A DNA stretch of 6,841 bases from Hyphomicrobium sp. (GCA_030609245.1 JAUWCP010000124.1:1-6841), one strand, 5' to 3'. Shown: positions 1-6,317, counted from the first letter of the stretch. Translations and numbers: made by a program. Notes: a model not told the origin generated them from the letters alone.

Positions 1-426
1 GATGCAGATGGTCAGCTCTACCCAGAGCTTGAGGCATATCTTTCTGATTTGCCTCCGCTCGGGTTGCCTATAGTGCTAACTGCCGGTGAGCGCGGACCCG
101 CGCGCCCGTATTCGATGGCTTTTGCCCAGCGCCGGGTGCGAGAAGCTAGAGCAGCTGCCAACCTTGGTGCGCACGTCACGCTTGATGCCTGCCGGCACGG
201 CGGCATGACGGAGCTTGGCGATGCGGAGCTTACGGAACAGGGCGTGATGACCCTCTCCGGGCACAAAACCCCGCAAGCCGCGCGGCTCTACGTTAAACGT
301 ACTGAACGTCAGCGGCTCAGCGCTGCGCGCAAGCGCCGGCGATGGGTTGAAACGAACGAATCCAGCTCAAAAGTCGGAATAGAGCGCCAGACGAAGAGTC
401 GGAATGGGGGCAGCGACAATGACTAA
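1..426 (+). CDS. Tyrosine recombinase/integrase, C-terminal part (5' end outside window)
   Basis: The reading frame is open from base 1 to the TAA at 424-426, giving about 141 residues; the N-terminal and most of the catalytic domain lie left of the window. Seen here are the second catalytic Arg in CRHGG (codon at 193), the LSGH histidine 23 residues later (262) and RLYVK with the presumed nucleophilic Tyr nine residues after that (289). This R-23-H-9-Y spacing is that of XerC/phage-type integrases, which cut and rejoin DNA through a covalent Tyr-DNA intermediate. The His usually three residues before the Arg (HxxR) is Asp here. After the Tyr comes a basic, Ser/Asn-rich tail (residues about 100-141) ending in SRNGGSDND, resembling tails I recall from Rhizobiales element integrases. 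The gene points at tRNA-Glu and stops 15 bp short of it, as expected for the integrase of a tRNA-targeted element. The family is fairly certain; activity cannot be judged from a fragment. Confidence 0.85.
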   Translation, partial: DADGQLYPELEAYLSDLPPLGLPIVLTAGERGPARPYSMAFAQRRVREARAAANLGAHVTLDACRHGGMTELGDAELTEQGVMTLSGHKTPQAARLYVKRTERQRLSAARKRRRWVETNESSSKVGIERQTKSRNGGSDND

Positions 427-441
427 CTCGTTGAAGCCACA

Positions 442-516
442 TGGCGGTCCCTACGAGAATCGAACTCGTCTTTCCAGATTGAAAATCTGGCGTCCTAACC
501 GATAGACGAAGGGACC
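442..516 (-). tRNA. tRNA-Glu (anticodon TTC)
   Basis: On the minus strand this 75-nt stretch folds as a full cloverleaf. It has a 7-bp acceptor stem GGTCCCT/AGGGACC, a D arm with GTCT..AGGAC, an anticodon stem CCAGA/TCTGG with loop TTTTCAA, a T stem ACGAG/CTCGT with loop TTCGATT, discriminator G and an encoded CCA (442-444). The anticodon is TTC (481-483), reading glutamate codons. The sequence closely resembles alphaproteobacterial tRNA-Glu. It lies downstream of recJ on the same strand, but a good promoter sits directly in front of it. Its 3' end faces the recombinase gene, so its 3' half is a candidate attachment site that the element would have restored on insertion. All stems look intact, so the gene should be functional. 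Confidence 0.96.
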
Positions 517-526
517 GCAGGGCGAG

Positions 527-555
527 GGTATAGGGGCCTTTCGGAGGCCTTGCAA
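527..555 (-). promoter_or_regulatory. Predicted sigma-70-type promoter of tRNA-Glu
   Basis: On the minus strand a TTGCAA hexamer (550-555) is followed by exactly 17 bp and then TATACC (527-532). This resembles the housekeeping -35/-10 pair, and it would place the transcript start near 520, a few bases before the mature tRNA 5' end at 516. It lies in the 59-bp gap between recJ and the tRNA. The spacer contains a 5-bp hairpin, GGCCT/AGGCC (535-539/545-549), with no T-tract, so I do not call it the recJ terminator. The promoter is inferred from consensus match and position only. Confidence 0.55.
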
Positions 556-575
556 GCAAGCCCCGCGCCGCGCCA

Positions 576-2417
576 TCAAGGCTGGCGGCGAGGGTCAGCG
601 GCGTCCTCGATGATAAGCTCAATTTTGTCACGTCCGCCCCACGTGGAACGCTTCAAGTGCCCCGCTATGTGGATCGGCAAGCCGCTCGCGCCCAACAACA
701 ACTCGCCCAGCGGCTGGCCCGCGGCGCGAAAAGCGATGCCGTCAAGGCGCCCGCCGTCAGCAGATTCCAAGGCGCAGCGCACATGCGCCTCGCCGACGAC
801 CTTGGCAAATTTGATGCGCGTTGCTGGAAAGGCAAAGCGAGGCGACGGGTTGCCCTGCCCGAATGGCCCCACGCGCTCCATGAGATCGAAGAACGCGTCC
901 GTGACGCCCGCCGGCGTCAGGGCACCATCAATGTCGAGGCCCACACGCTCGCGCGCCTCACCTACCTTTTCAGCCAGCCGCGCATCTAAAAACTCCCCCA
1001 TCGCCGCAACCTTGTCGCGCGCCACCGTAAGCCCCGCGGCCATCGCATGCCCGCCGCCTTTGACAAGGTGCCCCTCCGCAACAGCGGCGCGTACAGCAGC
1101 CCCAATGTCGGCGCCGGCAACGGAGCGCAGCGAGCCTGTCCCCCAGCCTTTCTCCTCGTCCCACGCAATGACGCAGGAGGGGCGATGAAACCGTTCCGTC
1201 AACCGGCTCGCAACGAGCCCGACGATACCTTTATGCCAATCAGGCGAGCCCACGATGAGGAGCGGCATATCAGGCCGCGCATCTATGAGAGTGTCGGCTT
1301 CGGCCAGCGCCTCCTCGAGCATTTGCGCCTCGATCGCGCGTCTTTCCTTGTTCAGCCGGTCCAGCAGCAGCGCGATGCGCCCAGCCTCGACCTCATCCTC
1401 GCTGGTAAGGAGCCGCGAACCCAGTGCCGCGTCGCCGATACGGCCGCCGGCATTGATACGCGGGCCCAAAATGAAGCCTAGGTGATAAGGCGTCGGCACT
1501 TCGTTCAAACCCGCCGCATCTACGAGCGCCTTGAGACCGATGTTCCGGCGCCAACGCATCACCTGCAGTCCTTGCGCAACGTAGGCCCGGTTGAGGCCTG
1601 TGAGCGGGACGACGTCGGCAACGGTTGCAAGCGCCACGAGGTCTAGCTCAGACATCAAGTCTGGCTCGGCCGTTCCTTTGGCGTAATAGCCGCGCTGACG
1701 CAGCTCGCGCGTCGTGGCGACAAGCACGAGGAAAGTCACACCGGCCGCGCATAAGTGACCCAAGCCAGACACGTCGTCTTGGCGATTGGGATTGACCAGG
1801 GCACTTACGGCAGGCAGTTCCTCATCTGCCTGGTGATGGTCAATGACGATGACATCCGCGCCGAGTTCGTTCGCGCGGGCCAATGGTTCGGTGCTCGCCG
1901 TTCCGCAGTCGACCGTCACTATCAGCCGCGCACCCTCCTGCACGAGGCTCTCGATCGCCGCGGCGTTCGGTCCGTAACCTTCAAACATACGGTCGGGAAT
2001 ATAGATGCGCGCGTTGCGCCCATGGTGGGCAAAGAAGCGCCCAAGCAGCGCCGATGAGGCCGCTCCATCAACGTCGTAGTCGCCGAACAACGCGACAGCC
2101 TCGCTATTCTCGATGGCATCGGCCAGCCGCTTGGCTGCCACGTCCATGTCCCGCAGCGTGCTGGGGTCCGGCATCAGCGCCTTGAGCGTTGGATTGAGGA
2201 CGGTTGCCACCTCTTCGAGCGTCACCCCGCGCGCCGCAAGCACCCTTCCTAAGAGTTCAGGCAGCCCGTGGCGCTGACTGATGGCTATTGCACAAGGCTC
2301 AGCATCCGGTGCCAGCCGCTCGCGCCACGCAAAGCCCTTCGCCGAGGCGCTGACTCCAAGGAACGGCTCTCCGGCTTCCGCGACTTCGATCGGCATGTCT
2401 TTGCGAACTACGCCCAC
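576..2417 (-). CDS. recJ: Single-stranded-DNA-specific exonuclease RecJ
   Basis: RecJ degrades single-stranded DNA 5' to 3' in recombinational repair (RecF pathway), mismatch repair and stalled-fork processing in the cytoplasm. The 613-residue protein is of ordinary length and carries the DHH-family motifs in order: GDYDVDG (112-118), VTVDCGT (167-173), DHH (193-195) and VADVVP (266-271), whose Asp and His residues bind the catalytic metals. GPRINAGGRIGDA (318-330), DWHKGIVG (393-400) and the DHHA1 motif GGGH (454-457) follow, then the C-terminal OB-like region with FGQGNPSP (519-526). All metal-binding motifs look intact. The start is GTG at 2415-2417, chosen because GGGAGG lies 4 nt upstream; the next ATG (2394-2396) is 25 nt from it. 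The N-terminal 16 residues are probably a variable extension. The gene follows glpX on the same strand after a 250-bp repeat-containing gap, so co-transcription is uncertain. Confidence 0.97.
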   Translation of the reverse strand: MGVVRKDMPIEVAEAGEPFLGVSASAKGFAWRERLAPDAEPCAIAISQRHGLPELLGRVLAARGVTLEEVATVLNPTLKALMPDPSTLRDMDVAAKRLADAIENSEAVALFGDYDVDGAASSALLGRFFAHHGRNARIYIPDRMFEGYGPNAAAIESLVQEGARLIVTVDCGTASTEPLARANELGADVIVIDHHQADEELPAVSALVNPNRQDDVSGLGHLCAAGVTFLVLVATTRELRQRGYYAKGTAEPDLMSELDLVALATVADVVPLTGLNRAYVAQGLQVMRWRRNIGLKALVDAAGLNEVPTPYHLGFILGPRINAGGRIGDAALGSRLLTSEDEVEAGRIALLLDRLNKERRAIEAQMLEEALAEADTLIDARPDMPLLIVGSPDWHKGIVGLVASRLTERFHRPSCVIAWDEEKGWGTGSLRSVAGADIGAAVRAAVAEGHLVKGGGHAMAAGLTVARDKVAAMGEFLDARLAEKVGEARERVGLDIDGALTPAGVTDAFFDLMERVGPFGQGNPSPRFAFPATRIKFAKVVGEAHVRCALESADGGRLDGIAFRAAGQPLGELLLGASGLPIHIAGHLKRSTWGGRDKIELIIEDAADPRRQP

Positions 2418-2421
2418 ACCG

Positions 2422-2427
2422 CCTCCC
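2422..2427 (-). promoter_or_regulatory. recJ ribosome binding site deciding a GTG start
   Basis: GGGAGG on the minus strand, 4 nt before the GTG at 2415-2417. It is the only purine-rich anti-Shine-Dalgarno match near the start and supports GTG over the ATG seven codons in. Its upstream edge directly touches the end (2428) of the palindromic repeat at 2428-2504. Confidence 0.65.
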
Positions 2428-2504
2428 TAGAGCAAGATCGTTCTTGATGGAACCATTCAGCCTTCGCCCGGGACGTCTCCAACAGATAAGTGAATCTTAC
2501 TCTA
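2428..2504 (+). repeat. Bulged palindromic intergenic repeat, copy 1 (degenerate)
   Basis: This 77-bp imperfect palindrome reads, in order: TAGAG (2428-2432), one mismatched base, AAGAT (2434-2438), arm CGTTCTTGATGGA (2439-2451), a 26-nt loop, arm TCCAACAGATAAG (2478-2490), a 3-nt bulge TGA (2491-2493), ATCTT (2494-2498), one mismatched base and CTCTA (2500-2504). The outer 5+5 bp pair fully; the 13-nt arms give 8 Watson-Crick pairs plus one G-T. Every block aligns in the same order with the repeat at 2516-2581 read on the other strand: by hand, about 37 of 51 arm and foot positions are identical. It is probably a decayed member of a dispersed REP/RIME-like family. It abuts the recJ ribosome binding site, so it may be transcribed into the recJ 5' leader. 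No protein is encoded. Confidence 0.7.
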
Positions 2505-2515
2505 AATCACAAGTG

Positions 2516-2581
2516 TAGAGACTGATTCACGTTTCACTTGGACGCGACTCAAGCGTTTCCAAGTGAAACGATCAGGCTCTA
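2516..2581 (-). repeat. Bulged palindromic intergenic repeat, copy 2 (well preserved)
   Basis: This 66-bp palindrome has a perfect 13-bp core stem, CGTTTCACTTGGA (2530-2542) with TCCAAGTGAAACG (2558-2570), around a 15-nt loop. Outside the core is a 3-nt one-sided bulge TCA (2527-2529), then 5 bp CTGAT/ATCAG (2522-2526/2571-2575), one A-G mismatch (2521/2576) and 5 bp TAGAG/CTCTA (2516-2520/2577-2581). It has the same architecture as the copy at 2428-2504 but lies in the opposite orientation, with 11 bp between them and the bulged sides facing each other. The foot and core resemble palindromic repeats I recall between genes in Rhizobiales genomes. It lacks a T-tract, so it is not a standard terminator. 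It could still stabilise the glpX mRNA 3' end or form a mobile non-autonomous element. Confidence 0.85.
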
Positions 2582-2667
2582 AGCCAAGCGTACGATTGTG
2601 ATGTGATTCGCCGGGCAGTGACGCGCAGCGCAACGTCTCAGGGCCGCTTCTCCCCAGAACTCACGTC

Positions 2668-3654
2668 TCATCCGATATAGCGCGAACCAATAGCGCGAAA
2701 GGTCGTTTTGACCCGGCGTACAGTGCCGGTGTGCGAGCGCATGACAATCGACTCCGTCTCCGCAAAGTCACCGCGAAAGCGCACACCATCGAGCAGAGAT
2801 CCATCCGTCACACCCGTGGCTGAAACGATCACGTCGGCCGACGCCATATCCTCCAGTACGTACTTTCTGTTGACGTCGGAAATGCCCATGCTCTCAACGC
2901 GCGCACGTTCGGCATCGTTGGCCGGCAAGAGCCGCCCCTGCATCTGCCCTCCAATACAGCGCAACGACGCCGCCGCGAGCACGCCCTCGGGCGCGCCGCC
3001 GCTACCCAGATAGATATCGATGCCGGTCTCTTCTGGATCGGTGGTCCAAATCACTCCGGCAATGTCGCCGTCGGGGATAAGCCGCACCGAAGCGCCCGCT
3101 TGGCGCACCGCTGCGATCAACTCAGCATGACGTGGCCTATCGAGGATGCACGCGCCAATCTCGCTCGCCGGGACGCCCTTCGCCTTGGCAAGCGCGTTGA
3201 TGTTGTCGGCCGGTGTTGCGTCGAGGTCGACAAGCCCCTGCGTGTACCCAGGGCCTATCGCGATCTTGTCCATATAGATATCGGGCGCGTGCAAAAAACC
3301 ACCTTTGTCGGAGATAGCGAGCACGGCCAGCGAATTTGGCATATCCTTGGCACATATCGTGGTGCCTTCCAGAGGGTCGACGGCAATATCAACTTGCGGC
3401 CCATCGCCCGAGCCAACCTTCTCCCCAATGAAGAGCATCGGGGCCTCGTCCATCTCGCCCTCGCCGATAACGACGGTACCGCTTATCGCTAGCCTTGCCA
3501 GCTCGCTGCGCATCGCATCGACGGCTGCCTTGTCGGCCGCCTTTTCTCGACCCGTTCCGCGCAAGCGCGCTGCGGCGATGGCCGCCGCTTCCGTGACGCG
3601 CGTAACCTCCAACACGAGAACACGATCCAGGCCGGCATTGAGCTCGCTTGACAT
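2668..3654 (-). CDS. glpX: Fructose-1,6-bisphosphatase, class II (GlpX type)
   Basis: The enzyme removes the 1-phosphate of fructose-1,6-bisphosphate to give fructose-6-phosphate, a controlling step of gluconeogenesis (in autotrophs of this class also of the Calvin cycle). The 328 residues match the usual class II length. Visible family motifs are Asp41, GEGEMDE (64-70), DPLEGT (93-98), a short DIYMDK segment (125-130), YLGSGGAPEGV (215-225) and IGGQMQG (234-240). The Asp, Glu and Thr residues correspond to metal and phosphate ligands known in E. coli GlpX, and none appears missing. The start is ATG at 3652-3654 with GAGGGG 6 nt upstream. That site lies in the last codons of hom, whose TAG (3658-3660) is 3 nt before the ATG, so translation is probably coupled. 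No clear terminator follows; the next 86 bp lead into the palindromic repeats. Confidence 0.97.
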   Translation of the reverse strand: MSSELNAGLDRVLVLEVTRVTEAAAIAAARLRGTGREKAADKAAVDAMRSELARLAISGTVVIGEGEMDEAPMLFIGEKVGSGDGPQVDIAVDPLEGTTICAKDMPNSLAVLAISDKGGFLHAPDIYMDKIAIGPGYTQGLVDLDATPADNINALAKAKGVPASEIGACILDRPRHAELIAAVRQAGASVRLIPDGDIAGVIWTTDPEETGIDIYLGSGGAPEGVLAAASLRCIGGQMQGRLLPANDAERARVESMGISDVNRKYVLEDMASADVIVSATGVTDGSLLDGVRFRGDFAETESIVMRSHTGTVRRVKTTFRAIGSRYIG

Positions 3655-3657
3655 GAC

Positions 3658-5016
3658 CTACCCCTCAGCGCCGTCTGGTGCGGCATTCTCGTGCAGTTTT
3701 TCGATACGGATCACCTGTGGCCGCTCGGAGACTTTTCCGTCCTTCTCAATGGCATCGACGGCGCCCCGGATCGCCTCCTCCGTCGTCTCGTGCGTGATCA
3801 GCACGACGGCGGCCGGTGTTCCAGGCTCCTGGCGCGCGCCAATCCCCGGCAGGCTTGCGCGCGGGCGCCGCTGCACCATGCTCTCGATCGAAATCTCGCG
3901 ATCGCCCATGCGTTTGGCGATGGCCGCCATGCCGCCTGGACGGTCGTAGACTGACAGGCGCACATAGTAAGCGCCCTGATGCGCGCCGAGCTTGGCTTTC
4001 TTATAGGCTTTGAGATCACGCGTCGGCGTCAAGAACGGCGCCAATATATTCCCGCGTGCGATGTCGACAATATCGCTGGCCACCGCCGAGGCAGTAGGGC
4101 GCGCACCCGCGCCCGGTCCGACCAACAACAGGCTGCCACAATAGTTCGCGTCGATGGCGACGCCATTGGTGACGCCCGACACCTCGGCAATGGCGGAATG
4201 CTTCGGCACCATTGCCGGATTCACGCGCGCCTCGACACCGCTTTTGGTCTGCATCGCAACGCCCAACAGCTTGATGCAATACCCCATGTCCGCGGCCGCC
4301 TCGATGTCAGCCTCGGTGATGGTCTCGATGCCTTCTACGTCGATCTGTTCGAAGGATACCCGGGTGCCGAATGCCAGGCTCGCCAGGATCGCAAGTTTGT
4401 GCGCGGTGTCGAAGCCCCCGACATCGAATGTTGGGTCCGCCTCGGCATAACCGTGCGCTTGCGCCTCCTTCAAAACATCGTCGAAGGAGCGGGCTTCCTC
4501 CGTCATTGTCGTGAGGATGTAGTTGCAGGTGCCGTTGAGGATGCCGTAGACGCGGTGCACCTCGTTGGCACTCAGCGATTCACGCAATGTCTTAATGACG
4601 GGGATGCCGCCGGCGACCGCCGCCTCGAAGTTCAAAGCAACACGGTGCTCCTCGGCAAGCTCCGCCAATGCCACACCGTGCTCAGCCAGCAGAGCCTTGT
4701 TGGCCGTGACGACGTGCTTGCCTGCGCGCAAGGCCGCCTCGACCGCTGCTTTGGCCACACCATCAGCCCCGCCGATCAACTCGACGAAAACCTCTATGTC
4801 TGGATCTTCTGCAAGCTTCACGGGGTCGTCGAACCACGTGATGTTGCTAAGGTCGACGCCGCGGTCTTTGGCCTTCGTCCGCGCCGAAATGCCTGCCACG
4901 ACAATCTGCCGGCCGACCCGCCCATCCAGGTGCCGTTTTTGATGCGCGAGCAAATGAAGGAGGCCTGCGCCAACGGTGCCAAGGCCGGCGATGCCCAGTT
5001 TGAGTGGATGCTGCAT
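3658..5016 (-). CDS. hom: Homoserine dehydrogenase with C-terminal ACT domain
   Basis: The enzyme reduces aspartate-4-semialdehyde to homoserine with NAD(P)H, committing carbon to threonine, methionine and isoleucine. The 452 residues fit the stand-alone, ACT-containing class. In order: a Rossmann dinucleotide motif GLGTVG (11-16), VVTANK with the conserved Lys (102-107), GGIPV (136-140), NGTCNYIL (161-168), and the signature GYAEADPTF..GGFDTAHKL (189-208) with Glu192, Asp203 and Lys207 at the spacing of known catalytic residues. Residues about 350-430 form the ACT domain (YYVRLSVYDRPGGM..), the usual seat of threonine feedback inhibition. The ATG at 5014-5016 starts 14 nt after the alaC stop without a strong Shine-Dalgarno sequence, so expression may depend on coupling to alaC. 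It is separate from aspartokinase, unlike the enterobacterial fusion proteins ThrA and MetL. Confidence 0.97.
   Translation of the reverse strand: MQHPLKLGIAGLGTVGAGLLHLLAHQKRHLDGRVGRQIVVAGISARTKAKDRGVDLSNITWFDDPVKLAEDPDIEVFVELIGGADGVAKAAVEAALRAGKHVVTANKALLAEHGVALAELAEEHRVALNFEAAVAGGIPVIKTLRESLSANEVHRVYGILNGTCNYILTTMTEEARSFDDVLKEAQAHGYAEADPTFDVGGFDTAHKLAILASLAFGTRVSFEQIDVEGIETITEADIEAAADMGYCIKLLGVAMQTKSGVEARVNPAMVPKHSAIAEVSGVTNGVAIDANYCGSLLLVGPGAGARPTASAVASDIVDIARGNILAPFLTPTRDLKAYKKAKLGAHQGAYYVRLSVYDRPGGMAAIAKRMGDREISIESMVQRRPRASLPGIGARQEPGTPAAVVLITHETTEEAIRGAVDAIEKDGKVSERPQVIRIEKLHENAAPDGAEG
3661..3666 (-). promoter_or_regulatory. glpX ribosome binding site inside the end of hom
   Basis: GAGGGG on the minus strand, 6 nt before the glpX ATG. 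It encodes the final Glu-Gly of hom, immediately before the hom TAG. Ribosomes finishing hom stop on top of this site, which favours re-initiation on glpX. Confidence 0.75.
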
Positions 5017-5030
5017 GGAAACGTAACGGA

Positions 5031-6257
5031 CTACCGGCCTGCCTTCTGCGAAATTGGGATCACGTTATGCATCGTTTCGGGTGCCTGAGCGAGGAACTTT
5101 TTGAGATTCCGGGCTGCCTGGCGAATGCGGTGCTCGTTCTCCACAAGGGCAATGCGCACGTAACCTTCCCCATACTCGCCAAAGCCGAGGCCGGGGGAGA
5201 CGGCAATGTCCGCTTTTTCGATCAGAAGCTTAGAAAACTCGACCGAGCCAATGTGCTTGAACGGCTCTGGCAACGGGGCCCAGGCAAACATCGTGGCGGG
5301 CGGCGGTGGTATGGCCCAGCCAGCCTGCCCAAACCGCTCCACCAGACAATCGCGCCGGCGATGATAGGTCGCACGTATCTCCTCGACGCAGTCTTGCGGC
5401 CCATTGAGAGCAGCCGCGGCAGCCACCTGCACCGGCGTGAAGGCGCCATAGTCCAGATAGGATTTGATGCGCGCGAGCGCCGCGATGAGGCGCTCATTGC
5501 CAACCGCAAAACCCATGCGCCAGCCCGGCATATTGTAGGTCTTGGACAGCGAGGTGAACTCCACAGCAACGTCGATCGCGCCAGGCACCTGTAGTATCGA
5601 CGGCGGCGGTGCCCCATCGAAATAGATCTCTGCATAAGCCAGGTCGGACAGAAGAATGAGATCAAGCCGCTTGGCGAGCGCAACCGCGTCCTTGTAGAAG
5701 TCGAGTTCTGCCGTCATCGCTGTCGGGTTCGATGGGTATGACAGCACGAGCGCCAACGGCTTCGGCACCGTGTGTTTGCAAGAGCGCTCGACAAGTCGCA
5801 GGAAGCTCTCTCCGGTTCCAGCCGGCAGATGGCGGATAGCAGCACCGGAAATCAGGAAGCCGAACTCATGGATCGGATAGGTCGGGTTTGGCACAAGAAT
5901 AACGTCGCCGGGCCCGGTGATGGCCTGCGCCACGTTGGCGAAGCCTTCCTTGGACCCAAGAGTTGCGACAATCTGGGTTTCGGGGTCGAGCTTCACGCCG
6001 AAACGGCGATCGTAGTAGGCAGCTTGCGCCCTGCGCAATCCGGGGATGCCCTTCGATGCGGAATATCGGTGCGTACGCGGCTTATTGATTGTTTCAACCA
6101 GCTTGTCGACAATGTGCTGCGGCGTCGGTTGATCAGGATTTCCCATGCCGAGATCGATGATATCGGCACCACGCGCGCGCGCCGCTGCCTTCAACCCGTT
6201 GACCTCGGCAAAGACGTAAGGCGGCAGACGCCTGATACGGTGGAAATCGGTTTCCAA
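5031..6257 (-). CDS. alaC: PLP-dependent aminotransferase, AlaC type (probable alanine transaminase)
   Basis: This is a fold-type I aminotransferase of 408 residues, colinear with E. coli AlaC (YfdZ) from the start: RLPPYVF (10-16), DIIDLGMGNPD (32-42), GSKEG (101-105), PNPTYPIH (123-130), YPSNPTA (174-180), SDLAYAE (204-210), SLSKTYNM (236-243) and YVRIAL (366-371). Lys239 should form the Schiff base with PLP, Asp205 contacts the PLP nitrogen, Asn177 the cofactor oxygen and Arg368 the substrate carboxylate. AlaC makes alanine from pyruvate and glutamate; relatives are sometimes annotated as LL-diaminopimelate aminotransferase, so the substrate in this organism is not certain. Placement 14 nt before hom suggests work near the aspartate-family pathway. 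The start is TTG at 6255-6257, with AGAGG 5 nt upstream; the frame stays open for about 110 bp further but holds no ATG, GTG or TTG there. Confidence 0.9.
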   Translation of the reverse strand: METDFHRIRRLPPYVFAEVNGLKAAARARGADIIDLGMGNPDQPTPQHIVDKLVETINKPRTHRYSASKGIPGLRRAQAAYYDRRFGVKLDPETQIVATLGSKEGFANVAQAITGPGDVILVPNPTYPIHEFGFLISGAAIRHLPAGTGESFLRLVERSCKHTVPKPLALVLSYPSNPTAMTAELDFYKDAVALAKRLDLILLSDLAYAEIYFDGAPPPSILQVPGAIDVAVEFTSLSKTYNMPGWRMGFAVGNERLIAALARIKSYLDYGAFTPVQVAAAAALNGPQDCVEEIRATYHRRRDCLVERFGQAGWAIPPPPATMFAWAPLPEPFKHIGSVEFSKLLIEKADIAVSPGLGFGEYGEGYVRIALVENEHRIRQAARNLKKFLAQAPETMHNVIPISQKAGR

Positions 6258-6262
6258 GGGTA

Positions 6263-6269
6263 CCTCTTC
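6263..6269 (-). promoter_or_regulatory. alaC ribosome binding site deciding a TTG start
   Basis: GAAGAGG on the minus strand, 5 nt before the TTG at 6255-6257. Residues immediately after the TTG already align with the AlaC N-terminus (RIRRLPPYVF), so this weak start codon appears to be the real one. Confidence 0.7.
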
Positions 6270-6276
6270 AGGGATC

Positions 6277-6317
6277 GTCTCGACGGCCTCATAGACCGAG
6301 ACCGGACGCCCCTTATA
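6277..6317 (-). promoter_or_regulatory. Candidate alaC-hom-glpX promoter and leader hairpin
   Basis: On the minus strand TATAAG (6312-6317) resembles a -10 element, but no good -35 lies at the right distance. It would start a leader of roughly 45-50 nt. Near the 5' end of that leader is a perfect 6-bp stem, GTCTCG/CGAGAC (6297-6302/6277-6282), with a 14-nt loop that ends some 7 nt before the Shine-Dalgarno sequence. This is weak evidence: both elements are short and could occur by chance in GC-rich DNA. Confidence 0.2.

Noticed and set aside
535..549. GGCCT/AGGCC hairpin after recJ as an intrinsic terminator
   Set aside because: The stem is only 5 bp, no T-tract follows on the minus strand, and it lies in the spacer of the likely tRNA promoter.
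550..1188. A 212-codon plus-strand open frame opposite the end of recJ
   Set aside because: Composition is that of a reverse-strand shadow of recJ and there is no motif or initiation signal.
2516..2581. Copy 2 palindrome as a glpX transcription terminator or a CRISPR-like unit
   Set aside because: The hairpin lacks a T-tract, has a one-sided bulge and matches an inverted neighbour copy. There are only two copies, with no regular spacer array, so a dispersed repeat explains it better.
2633..2670. Direct repeat acgtctca at 2633-2640 and 2663-2670, the second overlapping the glpX stop codon
   Set aside because: It is only 8 bp, has no mirrored structure and no link to another feature; treated as chance, though it could be a trace of a small insertion.
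3305..3949. A 214-codon plus-strand open frame, Ser/Ala/Arg-rich
   Set aside because: It is antisense to glpX and hom and of skewed composition, with no ribosome binding site or family resemblance.
3979..5088. A 369-codon open frame on the plus strand
   Set aside because: It lies entirely antisense to hom and the start of the gap to alaC. The protein is low in recognisable motifs, while hom shows all its catalytic signatures. Such antisense open frames are normal in high-GC genomes.
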